From assembly GCA_964651535.1 (NCBI GenBank), contig CAZYYE010000001.1, forward strand, positions 682,001 to 746,000: a stretch of DNA of 64,000 bases, given 5' to 3'. The stretch comes from Terrimesophilobacter sp964651535. GTDB taxonomy: Bacteria > Actinomycetota > Actinomycetes > Actinomycetales > Microbacteriaceae. The notes beneath the pieces are model-generated. The model was not told the origin of the DNA. It worked only from the letters and a program-made list of their open reading frames with translations, and made no database searches. The position numbers and the translations under genes are program-made. Of the stretch, positions 34,240 to 42,705 are shown in pieces (position 1 is the first letter of the stretch; the number at the start of each line of letters is the position of its first letter).

Positions 34240-35016
34240 TCACAGCCAGCTGAACACGGATGCGGCCCACGGGTACCCGACGAAGGTCGCGGCATCGAGG
34301 ATGGTGTGCGCAATCACGAGGGGCAGCAACCTGCCGTAGCGGCTGTAGATCCAGCCGAACAGAACTCCCATCGCGATGTTGCCGACGAACGCTCCGAAAC
34401 CCTGGTAGAGGTGGTACGTGCCGCGCAACACCGACGTGGACAGGATGATCGTCCAGCGCCCCCAGCCGAGTTCGCGCAATCGCGCGAACAGATAGCCGAC
34501 GACGATGACTTCTTCCGTGATTCCGGCGCGGGCGGCGGCCAGCAGCAGTATGGGTACCGTCCACCAGTACTGATCGAGCGCGGTCGGGATGACCTGGACC
34601 GTAATTCCGATCTCGCGCCCGAGCAGATAGAGGCCAATTCCGGGAACGCCGATGGCGAGGGCCAGACCGAGGCCGAAGAGAGTGTCCCGAGCCGGATGTC
34701 GGAAGTCCACTCCCAGCCTGCCGAGGTGCGGGCTCGTCGACTGCCACAGCAGGAATCCGACGAGCGCGACGGGCACGAGCGCGAACGAGACGCCGAGGAG
34801 CTGGTAGATGAGGTCGAAAACCTCTCGGTCGCTCAGCGGCGCGTTGAGGGTCGCGGTTTGTTGAGACAACGCCTTCGACTGCGTGAGCCGATTCACGATC
34901 GCGACGACGGAGTACACGGCGGACGCCCCGAGCGAGAGCCCGAGCACGATGAGAACCTCTCCCCGCAACCGGCGGCGACTTACACCATTCGCCGCGCCGG
35001 CGATGGACTCGTTCAT
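34240..35016 (-). CDS. CPBP family intramembrane metalloprotease
   Basis: 258 residues with about seven membrane helices. Abi/CAAX motifs: motif 1 EEVIVVGY (the usual Arg of EExxxR is Val), motif 2 GTYHLYQG (His), motif 3 AHTILD (His and Asp). Members cleave prenylated proteins or peptides such as bacteriocins, or act in immunity; role here unknown. ATG 35016 overlaps the upstream DUF393 stop (ATGA). Confidence 0.85.
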   Translation of the reverse strand: MNESIAGAANGVSRRRLRGEVLIVLGLSLGASAVYSVVAIVNRLTQSKALSQQTATLNAPLSDREVFDLIYQLLGVSFALVPVALVGFLLWQSTSPHLGRLGVDFRHPARDTLFGLGLALAIGVPGIGLYLLGREIGITVQVIPTALDQYWWTVPILLLAAARAGITEEVIVVGYLFARLRELGWGRWTIILSTSVLRGTYHLYQGFGAFVGNIAMGVLFGWIYSRYGRLLPLVIAHTILDAATFVGYPWAASVFSWL

Positions 35017-35426
35017 CCTTCGCGGTCGACCCGGCATGCAGGGGTCGCACCGGGAAGCAAAAATCTCAATCGGGCGACGAGACGGTAGCCGAGGTCGGCC
35101 GCGAGGGAAAACGGGATCGTGTCCATGAGCACTCCGAGGATCCGCCAGCCCAGGCCGGGCTGGAGTCGCAGCATCATGGATACCGCAAGATACCCGCCGT
35201 ACTGGTGCTCGGTGCCGTGCCTGTCCGTCGCCACAAACCAAACCATGGCCGCTGCATCCTGGGATGTGAGCCCCAGGTCGTCCACATCGGCCCATTGATA
35301 GGGCGTTGAGCGCGGCGGTGCCGGGAGCGTGCGCTCCAGCCATCGGACGGCGCTCGTGCAGAACCCGCAATCGCCATCGAAAACCAGCAGAGACTGGTCG
35401 CGGCGAAGGGCGGATGCGGACGGCAT
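35013..35426 (-). CDS. DUF393 (DCC) thiol-disulfide oxidoreductase-like protein
   Basis: 137 residues opening with the family signature VFDGDCGFC (DxxCxxC) near residues 14-22, followed by an alpha/beta fold with WRILGVLMD. DCC proteins resemble thioredoxins, function largely unknown. ATG 35426 is preferred to a 45-residue N-terminal extension with no homology. Coupled to the CPBP protease. Confidence 0.85.
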   Translation of the reverse strand: MPSASALRRDQSLLVFDGDCGFCTSAVRWLERTLPAPPRSTPYQWADVDDLGLTSQDAAAMVWFVATDRHGTEHQYGGYLAVSMMLRLQPGLGWRILGVLMDTIPFSLAADLGYRLVARLRFLLPGATPACRVDREG

Positions 35427-35552
35427 GCTCTCGATGCTACGCGCCTCGACACGCCGATTCGCCCCCTCGACGTGCACTCGAGCGCGATATGAGCGCGAAT
35501 TCGTTGCGTTCGACGCAACAATTCGCCAGAGTTTGCAAGATTCTCGTGTGCG

Positions 35553-35570
35553 CGTTACCACTGGGTAACG
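35553..35570. promoter_or_regulatory. inverted repeat upstream of peptide importer 1
   Basis: CGTTACC (35553-35559), ACTG, GGTAACG (35564-35570). It lies between the divergent DUF393 and lipoprotein genes, 115 bp before the lipoprotein start. Possible operator. Confidence 0.4.
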
Positions 35571-35684
35571 TTTGAGTTTACAGTTTTGCGTGTGGAGTGG
35601 TCCCTGCTTAGGGTTCTCTTTAACAAGCGATTCGGGGTGCTAGGAATTGTCCCGGGTTGTAATCCATCTTGCACAGGAGGAAAA

Positions 35685-37436
35685 GTGAAATTCAGACGCA
35701 TCGGAGTGCCGATCGCGATGGCGGCAATTGCGGCCATGGCGGTTACAGGTTGCACAACAACCGGCGAAACTCCGTCCACATCAACCGGGGGCACCATCAC
35801 GGTCGCCGAGGTTAACGAGCTCACCTCGTTCAACCCGAACACCCCGCAGGGCAACCTGGACATGAACTCCAAGCTCACGGGTTACACCCGCTCGAGCTTC
35901 TTCTACCTCGACAACAAGCTCAACATCATTCCGGACACGAGCTTCGGCACCGTGGAGAAGACGAGCGATGACCCGCTCGTCGTCAAGTACACTCTCGCGC
36001 CGACCGCCATGTGGTCCGACGGCACCCCGGTGACCGCTGACGACATGATGCTGGCCTGGGCTGTTCAGTCGGGCTTCTTCAACGACTCGACCACGGACGC
36101 CGACGGCAACGTGACCTCGGGAACCACCTACTTCAACTATGCGGGTGACACCTCGGGCCTCGGCCTCGCCGACAAGCCGGAGATCGGTGACGACAACATG
36201 TCGATCACCCTCACCTACAGCGAGCCGTACGCCGACTGGCAGCTCGTCAACCCGATCGATGCGCCGGCGCACGTTGTCGCGGACCAGGCGGGCGTTGCGC
36301 TCGCTGATGTCCTCGCGGCAATGGAGTCGATGCCTCGCGGTGACGCTGCCAACCCGGCAGAGCCGAACGCTGACCTGAAGGCCTTCGCGGACTTCTGGAA
36401 CACCGGATTCGACGCGACCAGCCTGCCGTCGGACAAGAGCCTGTACCTCTCGTCCGCTGCGATGGTGCTCGATTCCTGGACGCCGAAGCAGTCGGTCACG
36501 CTCGTCCGGAACCCCGACTACAAGGGCGACCTGAAGCCGAGCGTCGACAAGATCGTCATCCGGTTCATCGGTGACGCTCAGGCGCAGGTGACGGCACTCC
36601 AGAACGGTGAGGTCGACATCATCAACCCGCAGTCCTCCGCCGACACGATCAAGTCGCTTGAGGCGCTCTCGAACGTGACGACGCTCACGGGCAACCAGTT
36701 CAGCTATGACCACCTGGACATCACGTTCACAGCACCCGTGTTCAAGGATGAGAACGTCCGCAAGGCGTTCCTGATGACGATTCCTCGTCAGCAGATCCTC
36801 GACGCCATCGTTACGCCGCAGAACCCGGACGCCGAGTTGGACAACTCGCAGCTGTTCTTCCCGGGAACCGACGCGTACGAGGAAGCGATCAAGGTGAACG
36901 GTTCCGACGCGTACAACGAGGTCGACATCGACGGCGCAAAGGCCCTCCTGGCCGGCGCGACCCCGGAAGTGAAGATCCTGTACAACACGAAGAACCCGAA
37001 CCGCGTCAACTCCTTCCAGGCCATCCAGGCTTCGGCGGAGAAGGCCGGATTCAAGGTCATCGACGGCGGCGCTGAGAACTGGGGATCGCTCCTCGGAAGC
37101 GGCACCTACGACGCATCGATCTTCGGTTGGATTTCGTCCGGTGTCGGCGTTGCCGGCGTCCCGCAGATCTTCGGTTCTGACGGTGGCGGAAACTACAGCG
37201 GATACTCCAACCCTGAGGTCGACAAGCTGGCCAAGCAGCTCCAGGTCACCCTGGACAAGGCTGCTCAGGATGAGATCCAGATCAAGATTGACACCCTCCT
37301 GTGGGCCGACGGATACGGCGTGCCGCTGTTCGTTGCTCCGGGTGTCATGGCGCACAGCAACAGCGTCACTGGCGTTGTGTACTACCCCGGCCAGGCCGGT
37401 GTGGGCTGGAACTACTGGGAGTGGGCAAAGAAGTAA
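35685..37436 (+). CDS. ABC transporter solute-binding lipoprotein, peptide/nickel family (system 1)
   Basis: 583 residues of the SBP_bac_5 family (DppA/OppA). Lipobox V-T-G-C, with lipid-modified Cys at position 23. SBP_bac_5 segments include PTAMWSDGTPVTADDMMLAW, ENVRKAFLMTIPRQQILDAI and YYPGQAGVGWNYWEW. A strong AGGAGG (35675-35680) precedes GTG 35685; the N-terminal extension is not coding. It heads a transport operon and is followed by two hairpins that may lower downstream transcription relative to it. Confidence 0.93.
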   Translation: MKFRRIGVPIAMAAIAAMAVTGCTTTGETPSTSTGGTITVAEVNELTSFNPNTPQGNLDMNSKLTGYTRSSFFYLDNKLNIIPDTSFGTVEKTSDDPLVVKYTLAPTAMWSDGTPVTADDMMLAWAVQSGFFNDSTTDADGNVTSGTTYFNYAGDTSGLGLADKPEIGDDNMSITLTYSEPYADWQLVNPIDAPAHVVADQAGVALADVLAAMESMPRGDAANPAEPNADLKAFADFWNTGFDATSLPSDKSLYLSSAAMVLDSWTPKQSVTLVRNPDYKGDLKPSVDKIVIRFIGDAQAQVTALQNGEVDIINPQSSADTIKSLEALSNVTTLTGNQFSYDHLDITFTAPVFKDENVRKAFLMTIPRQQILDAIVTPQNPDAELDNSQLFFPGTDAYEEAIKVNGSDAYNEVDIDGAKALLAGATPEVKILYNTKNPNRVNSFQAIQASAEKAGFKVIDGGAENWGSLLGSGTYDASIFGWISSGVGVAGVPQIFGSDGGGNYSGYSNPEVDKLAKQLQVTLDKAAQDEIQIKIDTLLWADGYGVPLFVAPGVMAHSNSVTGVVYYPGQAGVGWNYWEWAKK

Positions 37437-37446
37437 CTTCCTGGTT

Positions 37447-37463
37447 CAGTCCCTCAGGGACTG
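37447..37463 (+). terminator. short hairpin after lipoprotein 1
   Basis: CAGTCCC, TCA, GGGACTG: a 7-bp perfect stem just after the lipoprotein stop. First of two hairpins. Confidence 0.5.
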
Positions 37464-37484
37464 ACTCTGGATGAACTTCCAGGG

Positions 37485-37517
37485 CGGAGCGCCAGGACTA
37501 TCGGTCCTGGCGCTCCG
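37485..37517 (+). terminator. strong hairpin between lipoprotein 1 and permease 1
   Basis: CGGAGCGCCAGGAC (37485-37498), loop TATCG, GTCCTGGCGCTCCG (37504-37517): a 14-bp perfect stem. Likely partial terminator or mRNA stabiliser that lets the lipoprotein be made in excess over the permeases. Confidence 0.8.
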
Positions 37518-37637
37518 TTCCGTTCGACCTCCTCATTCAGTCCACCGTCGACAACGCGCGTACTGCGCGCGCATGCTCGGCTAAACTTCCCGCAGACCGC
37601 CATTGATGTCGGTCCGCGACAGGAAAGCGTTTCTTTC

Positions 37638-39179
37638 ATGGTGACATTCATCGCGAGGCGACTCATCGTCTCGGTACTGCTGCTTCTCGGTGCGGCATTT
37701 ATCATGTACCAGCTCACGGCCCTTGCCGGCGACCCGCTGGAAGAGTTCTACCAGAGCCGGCTTCCCAACAAGAATCAGCTCATCGCCGCCCGCACAGAGG
37801 CGCTGCAGCTCAACGTGCCGGCGCCCTTGCGTTTCTTCCTGTGGCTCGGAGGCGCCGCGAAGTGTCTGATCCCCTTCGCGGACGCGTGCGACCTGGGTCT
37901 GACCGCGCAGGGCCAGAAGGTCACAGACCTGCTTCCGCTCGCAATGGGCTCGACCCTCCAGCTCGTCACGGCGGCGACGATTCTCGCGATCGTCGTCGGC
38001 CTCACGTTCGGGATCGTCTCTGCGCTGCGCCAGTACACGACGTTCGACTTCGTCATGACGTTCGTCTCGTTCCTGCTGTACTCGCTCCCGTCGTTCTGGG
38101 TCGGCATCCTGCTCAAGGAGTTCGTCGCGATCCGCTTCAACGACTTCCTGCGGGACCCGCAGCTCGGCCCGATCTGGATCGCAGTCATCGCGATAGTCGT
38201 CGGATTGCTGTGGGTTGGGTTGATCGGCGGCGAGTTGCGGAGGCGCGTGAGCGTGTTCGTCGCGTCGACCCTCGCAACGGCCGCGGTCCTCATCTACTTC
38301 TCGGCGGCCAACTGGTTCCTGAACCCGAACATCGGGCCGGTGTTCCTGCTTCTCATGTCTGCGGGGATCGGATTGGTCCTCTCGACGCTCATGGCCGGAT
38401 TGCGCAACCGCAGGGCGCTCCTGACTGCGGGAATCCAGGTCGTCATCACGATGATCTGCTACTTCAGCCTCCAGTCGCTCCTCGACATTTCCAGCATCTA
38501 CACGCTGCTCATTCTCGGCCTCGTCACGGTCGTCGTCGGCCTCGCGACGGGCTACCTCGTCGGCGGTCCGGACCGCGGGCTGAACATGCGCGTCGGCTCG
38601 TTCACCGCCGTGCTCTCCGCCCTGCTCATCCTCGTGGACCGATTGATGCAGTCGTGGCCGGACTACCTCGGCAGGTCTGCTATCAACGGCCGCCCGATCG
38701 CCACGGTCGGTTCGCAGACGCCGAACCTCGGCGGCGACATCTGGATTCACGGGATCGACTCCTTCACCCACCTCCTGCTCCCGACCCTGACTCTCATGCT
38801 CATCGGATTTGCCGGATACACGCGGTATTCGCGAGCCGGGATGCTCGATGTTCTCAACCAGGACTACATCCGCACCGCGCGCGCGAAGGGTATGCCGGAG
38901 CGAGTGGTCATCGTTCGGCACGCGTTCCGGAACTCGCTCATCCCGATCGCCACGATTGTCGCGTCGGACTTCGGTGCGCTGCTCGGCGGCGCCATCATCA
39001 CGGAGCAGGTGTTCGCCTTCTCCGGAATGGGTGCGATGTTCCAGCGCGGAATTTCGCTGCCCGACCCGAATCCGGTCATGGGATATTTCGTCGTGATCGC
39101 GGTCATGGTGATCGTGTTCAACTTCATCGCCGACATGACCTATTCGGCCCTGGACCCGAGAGTGAGGACCCGCGGATGA
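37638..39179 (+). CDS. ABC transporter permease (DppB-like) with large insertion (system 1)
   Basis: 513 residues; the family is normally about 310-340 (E. coli DppB 339). The ends are ordinary: N-terminal F-I-A-R-R-L-I-V-S-V, and a C-terminal BPD_transp_1 part with the EAA-loop-like QDYIRTARAKGM and RHAFRNSLIPI. Between residues about 180 and 350 lies extra sequence with five or so further hydrophobic segments. No stop or frameshift, so it appears to be a real enlarged protein. Its stop overlaps the next start (ATGA). Confidence 0.9.
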   Translation: MVTFIARRLIVSVLLLLGAAFIMYQLTALAGDPLEEFYQSRLPNKNQLIAARTEALQLNVPAPLRFFLWLGGAAKCLIPFADACDLGLTAQGQKVTDLLPLAMGSTLQLVTAATILAIVVGLTFGIVSALRQYTTFDFVMTFVSFLLYSLPSFWVGILLKEFVAIRFNDFLRDPQLGPIWIAVIAIVVGLLWVGLIGGELRRRVSVFVASTLATAAVLIYFSAANWFLNPNIGPVFLLLMSAGIGLVLSTLMAGLRNRRALLTAGIQVVITMICYFSLQSLLDISSIYTLLILGLVTVVVGLATGYLVGGPDRGLNMRVGSFTAVLSALLILVDRLMQSWPDYLGRSAINGRPIATVGSQTPNLGGDIWIHGIDSFTHLLLPTLTLMLIGFAGYTRYSRAGMLDVLNQDYIRTARAKGMPERVVIVRHAFRNSLIPIATIVASDFGALLGGAIITEQVFAFSGMGAMFQRGISLPDPNPVMGYFVVIAVMVIVFNFIADMTYSALDPRVRTRG

Positions 39180-40198
39180 CCATGATCAACGAAGGCGAAC
39201 CGCGCCCGGTCGACCAGGAAGGCATCGCCAGAATCACCGTCGGCAAGAGCCAGGGTCGGATGATCCTCGAGCGGTTCCTGCAGAACTGGGTCGCGATGGC
39301 CTCGCTCGGCGTGTTCCTCGCGGTCATCGTGTTGTCCGTCACATCGATCGGCGCATTCGGGATCCCCGGTTGGTGGAAGTACCAGTACACCGACCTTGCG
39401 ACCCCACTGAACGGCGGGGCACCCACACTGTCGCTCATCCCGGAGTGGCTGGGCGGCGATGGCATCACCCTCGGCGAGCATCCCTTCGGCCAGACGCTCA
39501 TCGGCATCGACTACTTTTCGATGACGATGCGCGGCGTTCAGAACTCTCTCATCGTCATGTTCATCATCGGCGGGCTCGTCGCGGTCATCGGCACGGTCGT
39601 GGGCGCTGTCGCCGGTTATTACCGGGGCTGGGTCGAGTCCGTGCTCATGCGCTTCACGGACCTCATCATCATCATCCCGGTCATCGTTCTCGGTGCGGTC
39701 GTGGGAAAAATCGCGAGCGAGCATTTCAAGGGCCTCGGGGTCCTCGGCCTGTCCATCGTTCTCGGACTCTTCCTGTGGACCGGGCTTGCCCGCTTGCTGC
39801 GCGGCGAGTTCCTGACGCTGCGCGAACGCGAGTACGTGGACGCGGCGAGGGTTTCCGGCGCGCGGGACGCGAGGATCATGTTCCGGCACATTCTGCCGAA
39901 CGCCATCGGCGTCGTCATCGTCGCGACGACGCTCATCATGGCCGCTGCGATCCTGCTGGAAACGGGACTGAGCTATCTCGGGTTCGGAATTCGAAGCCCC
40001 GACGTGTCCCTCGGGCTCATCATCAGCCAGAACCAGACCGCGTTCGGCACACGGCCGTACCTGTTCCTGTGGCCCGGCGTGTTCATCGTGATCATTGCGT
40101 TGACCGTGAACTTCATCGGCGACGGATTGCGCGACGCGTTCGACCCCAGGCAACGCAAGTTCGTGGCGCGCCGCATGAAGGAACAGGAATCGAAATGA
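39176..40198 (+). CDS. ABC transporter permease (DppC-like, system 1)
   Basis: 340 residues with the BPD_transp_1 fold: HPFGQTLIGIDYFS, EYVDAARVSGARDARIMFRH (EAA loop) and GLSYLGFGIRSPD are characteristic. ATG 39176 overlaps the DppB-like stop; ATG 39182 is a second candidate start. Partner of the enlarged permease. Confidence 0.92.
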   Translation: MTMINEGEPRPVDQEGIARITVGKSQGRMILERFLQNWVAMASLGVFLAVIVLSVTSIGAFGIPGWWKYQYTDLATPLNGGAPTLSLIPEWLGGDGITLGEHPFGQTLIGIDYFSMTMRGVQNSLIVMFIIGGLVAVIGTVVGAVAGYYRGWVESVLMRFTDLIIIIPVIVLGAVVGKIASEHFKGLGVLGLSIVLGLFLWTGLARLLRGEFLTLREREYVDAARVSGARDARIMFRHILPNAIGVVIVATTLIMAAAILLETGLSYLGFGIRSPDVSLGLIISQNQTAFGTRPYLFLWPGVFIVIIALTVNFIGDGLRDAFDPRQRKFVARRMKEQESK

Positions 40199-40206
40199 CG
40201 GCGCCG

Positions 40207-40797
40207 TCAGGGCAGCGCGATCGCAGCGATCAGGGCGACTGCGAGGGCGCTGCTCACGAGGATCACGATCCAGTGAATTCGCCGGTCCACGCGCGTCGCA
40301 TCGGCGGTGCCCACGGCGATCCGATCGTCGGCAAGCAGCCGTTCCCAGCGTTGGCGCACGAGGTGGGCCGCCGCTCCGGAGTCCGAGGTCGGAAGGTCAC
40401 CCGGGCTTATGCTCCCATCGGCGCCCCGGGGCGCGGAAATGCCCTTGAGGTCACGATTGCTGAGAGCCGCGGCAATTCGTCCTGGCGCGGGCGCGACCGT
40501 GACGGAGACGCGGCGATTCGGCGTGACGAGCGTCAACGCGTATTTCGTGTCCACCTGGATGAGGGCCGCCCACGGCACGACGGTCGTCGCGAACGTGTTC
40601 ACGACCGTGACGGCCTCGTCGTCCAGCTTCAGAACTGGACGCCACAATCCGGCCCAGGTCAGCCACGCGATGAGCTCGATGAAGGGCATAGAGCGCAGGG
40701 CGGCGGTCGTCCCGGCGACGACGATAGCCACAACACCAGAAAGACACAACAGCCACGTCACGACGGCAAGCACACGGTTGAAGCGCGAATGGAACAT
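40207..40797 (-). CDS. PH-domain-like membrane protein, opposite strand within transporter locus
   Basis: 196 residues. Two N-terminal hydrophobic segments (about 8-30, 36-52), then a bPH-type beta-rich region with W-R-P-V-L-K-L-D-D-E-A-V-T-V-V-N and WAALIQVDT, which matches bacterial PH_6-like proteins often seen in actinobacteria, and a C-terminal membrane helix (about 172-194). ATG 40797 is preferred. It is transcribed against the importer genes, ending 9 bp after the DppC-like stop and starting 54 bp before the ATPase start. Function unknown. Confidence 0.78.
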   Translation of the reverse strand: MFHSRFNRVLAVVTWLLCLSGVVAIVVAGTTAALRSMPFIELIAWLTWAGLWRPVLKLDDEAVTVVNTFATTVVPWAALIQVDTKYALTLVTPNRRVSVTVAPAPGRIAAALSNRDLKGISAPRGADGSISPGDLPTSDSGAAAHLVRQRWERLLADDRIAVGTADATRVDRRIHWIVILVSSALAVALIAAIALP

Positions 40798-40850
40798 TCG
40801 ACTATCGTCGCAGGTGCTGGGCAGTGGTGGTTGACAGGGAGACCGAGCAC

Positions 40851-42560
40851 ATGACTGACACCCAAACATCCTCGCCGTTCGAGGCGATGGAAGAAATCAC
40901 CCCAGAGGCGCGGGAAGGCGTTCCCGTTCTCGAGGTGAAGGACCTGAGCGTCGACTTCGGCGTCGACAACGAGTGGGTTCCCGCGGCCATCAAGCTCAAT
41001 TACACGGTGAACAAGGGCGAAGTTCTCGCGATCGTCGGCGAGTCGGGATCGGGCAAGAGCGCGAGTTCCATGGCGGTTCTCAACCTGCTTCCCGTGAACA
41101 GCCGCATCCAGGGCAGCGTCAAACTCAACGGCGTCGAGCTTCGCGGCATGCGCGGCAATGAAATGCGCCGTGTGCGGGGCGAGAAGATCGCGGTCATTTT
41201 CCAGGAGCCGATGACCGCGCTCAACCCCGTCTACACCGTGGGATTCCAGATCGTGGAGACGCTTCGCCAGCACTACGGCGTGAGTCCGGCCACGGCCAAG
41301 GAGCGCGCCATCGAGCTTCTCACCATGGTGGAGATGCCCGACCCGAACAAGGCTTTCAACTCGTATCCGCACCAGCTCTCCGGCGGACAGCGCCAGCGCG
41401 CGATGATCGCGCAGTCGATCTCCTGCGATCCCGACCTGCTCATCGCGGACGAACCGACCACGGCCCTCGATGTGACGGTGCAGGCGGAGATCCTGGACCT
41501 CCTCCGCAACCTGCACAAGAGGCTCGATTCGGCGATCGTCCTCATCACGCACGACATGGGCGTCGTGGCCGATCTCGCGGACCGGGTCGTGGTCATGCGC
41601 GAGGGCCGCATCGTCGAGACGGGCACGGTGCGTCAGATCTTCGAGAAGCCGGTCGAACCGTACACGATCGAGCTGCTGTCTTCCGTTCCGCACCTTGGAA
41701 CGAACGTGGAGCGCCTGCTTCCGCGCGGGGTGGCCGAAAGCGAACCGGTGCTCTCCCTGAAACACGTGACGATCGACTATCCCAAGCGCGGCCGCGTGCC
41801 GGCATTCAGGGCGGTCGATGACGTCTCACTCGAAATTCACCCGGGTGAGCTTCTGGGGCTCGTCGGCGAGTCCGGGTCGGGAAAGACCACGATCGGCCGC
41901 GCGGCCATGGGTCTCCTCCCCATCACGGAAGGCGAATTGCGCGTTGTCGGCAAGGACATGGCGAGCCTGCCGACGAAGGAGCTCCGGCTCCTGCGGCGAA
42001 AGACCGGCATCGTGTTCCAGGATCCGGCGTCGTCGTTGAATCCACGCATGCCTGTGGGTCAGAGCATCGGCGAACCCATGCTGCTCGCGGGGGTCGCGAA
42101 GGGCAAGGAACTGGACCGAAAAGTCGAGGCGCTGCTCGAGCAGGTCGAATTGCCGACGTTCTTCCGCAATCGGTACCCCCACGAACTCTCCGGTGGGCAA
42201 AAACAGCGCATCGGCATTGCCCGCGCGCTTTCGCTGAGCCCCGAGCTTCTTGTCGCCGACGAGCCGACGTCAGCGCTGGACGTGTCGGTTCAGTCGCGGT
42301 TCCTGGAGCTGTTGCTCGAATTGCAGGAGCAGCTGAATTTCGCGTGCCTGTTCATCAGCCATGACCTCGCGGTCGTCGATCAGCTCGCGCATCGCATCGC
42401 CGTGCTGCGCAACGGGAAACTCGTTGAGCAGGGCACGAGGGATGAAATTCTGCGTGGAGCCAAGGATCCGTACACGCAAAGGCTCATTGCCGCAGTTCCG
42501 CTCCCGGATCCGGATAAGCAGCGCGAGAGCCGCGAGCAGCGCCTTCGGGCGGCGCGGTAG
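40851..42560 (+). CDS. fused double ABC ATPase (DppD-DppF type, system 1)
   Basis: 569 residues: two complete ABC domains, as in a DppD-DppF fusion. Domain 1: GESGSGKSASS, LSGGQRQRAM, LLIADEPTTALDV. Domain 2: GESGSGKTTIGRA, LSGGQKQRIGI, LLVADEPTSALDV. Each is followed by the oligopeptide-type extension (for example DPYTQRLIAAVPLPD). ATG 40851 with GGGAG upstream; in-frame extension before it is not needed. It is separated from its permease genes by the opposite-strand PH gene, so it needs its own promoter or readthrough. Confidence 0.95.
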   Translation: MTDTQTSSPFEAMEEITPEAREGVPVLEVKDLSVDFGVDNEWVPAAIKLNYTVNKGEVLAIVGESGSGKSASSMAVLNLLPVNSRIQGSVKLNGVELRGMRGNEMRRVRGEKIAVIFQEPMTALNPVYTVGFQIVETLRQHYGVSPATAKERAIELLTMVEMPDPNKAFNSYPHQLSGGQRQRAMIAQSISCDPDLLIADEPTTALDVTVQAEILDLLRNLHKRLDSAIVLITHDMGVVADLADRVVVMREGRIVETGTVRQIFEKPVEPYTIELLSSVPHLGTNVERLLPRGVAESEPVLSLKHVTIDYPKRGRVPAFRAVDDVSLEIHPGELLGLVGESGSGKTTIGRAAMGLLPITEGELRVVGKDMASLPTKELRLLRRKTGIVFQDPASSLNPRMPVGQSIGEPMLLAGVAKGKELDRKVEALLEQVELPTFFRNRYPHELSGGQKQRIGIARALSLSPELLVADEPTSALDVSVQSRFLELLLELQEQLNFACLFISHDLAVVDQLAHRIAVLRNGKLVEQGTRDEILRGAKDPYTQRLIAAVPLPDPDKQRESREQRLRAAR

Positions 42561-42705
42561 ACCGCAGTGAGCCTGCGAACCCGATAACAATTGAGTCTCC
42601 AGTGCGCAAACCGTGAAGTATGCCGTCGAGGCCCTCTAGTATCGAACGGGGCACGCTGTGCACAACACGGGGTGTCCGATCCATCCAACTTCTACAGGAG
42701 GAACA

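Noticed and set aside
35781..37355. Minus-strand open frame opposite lipoprotein 1
   Set aside because: Shadow of the coding strand; no start signal or recognised domain.
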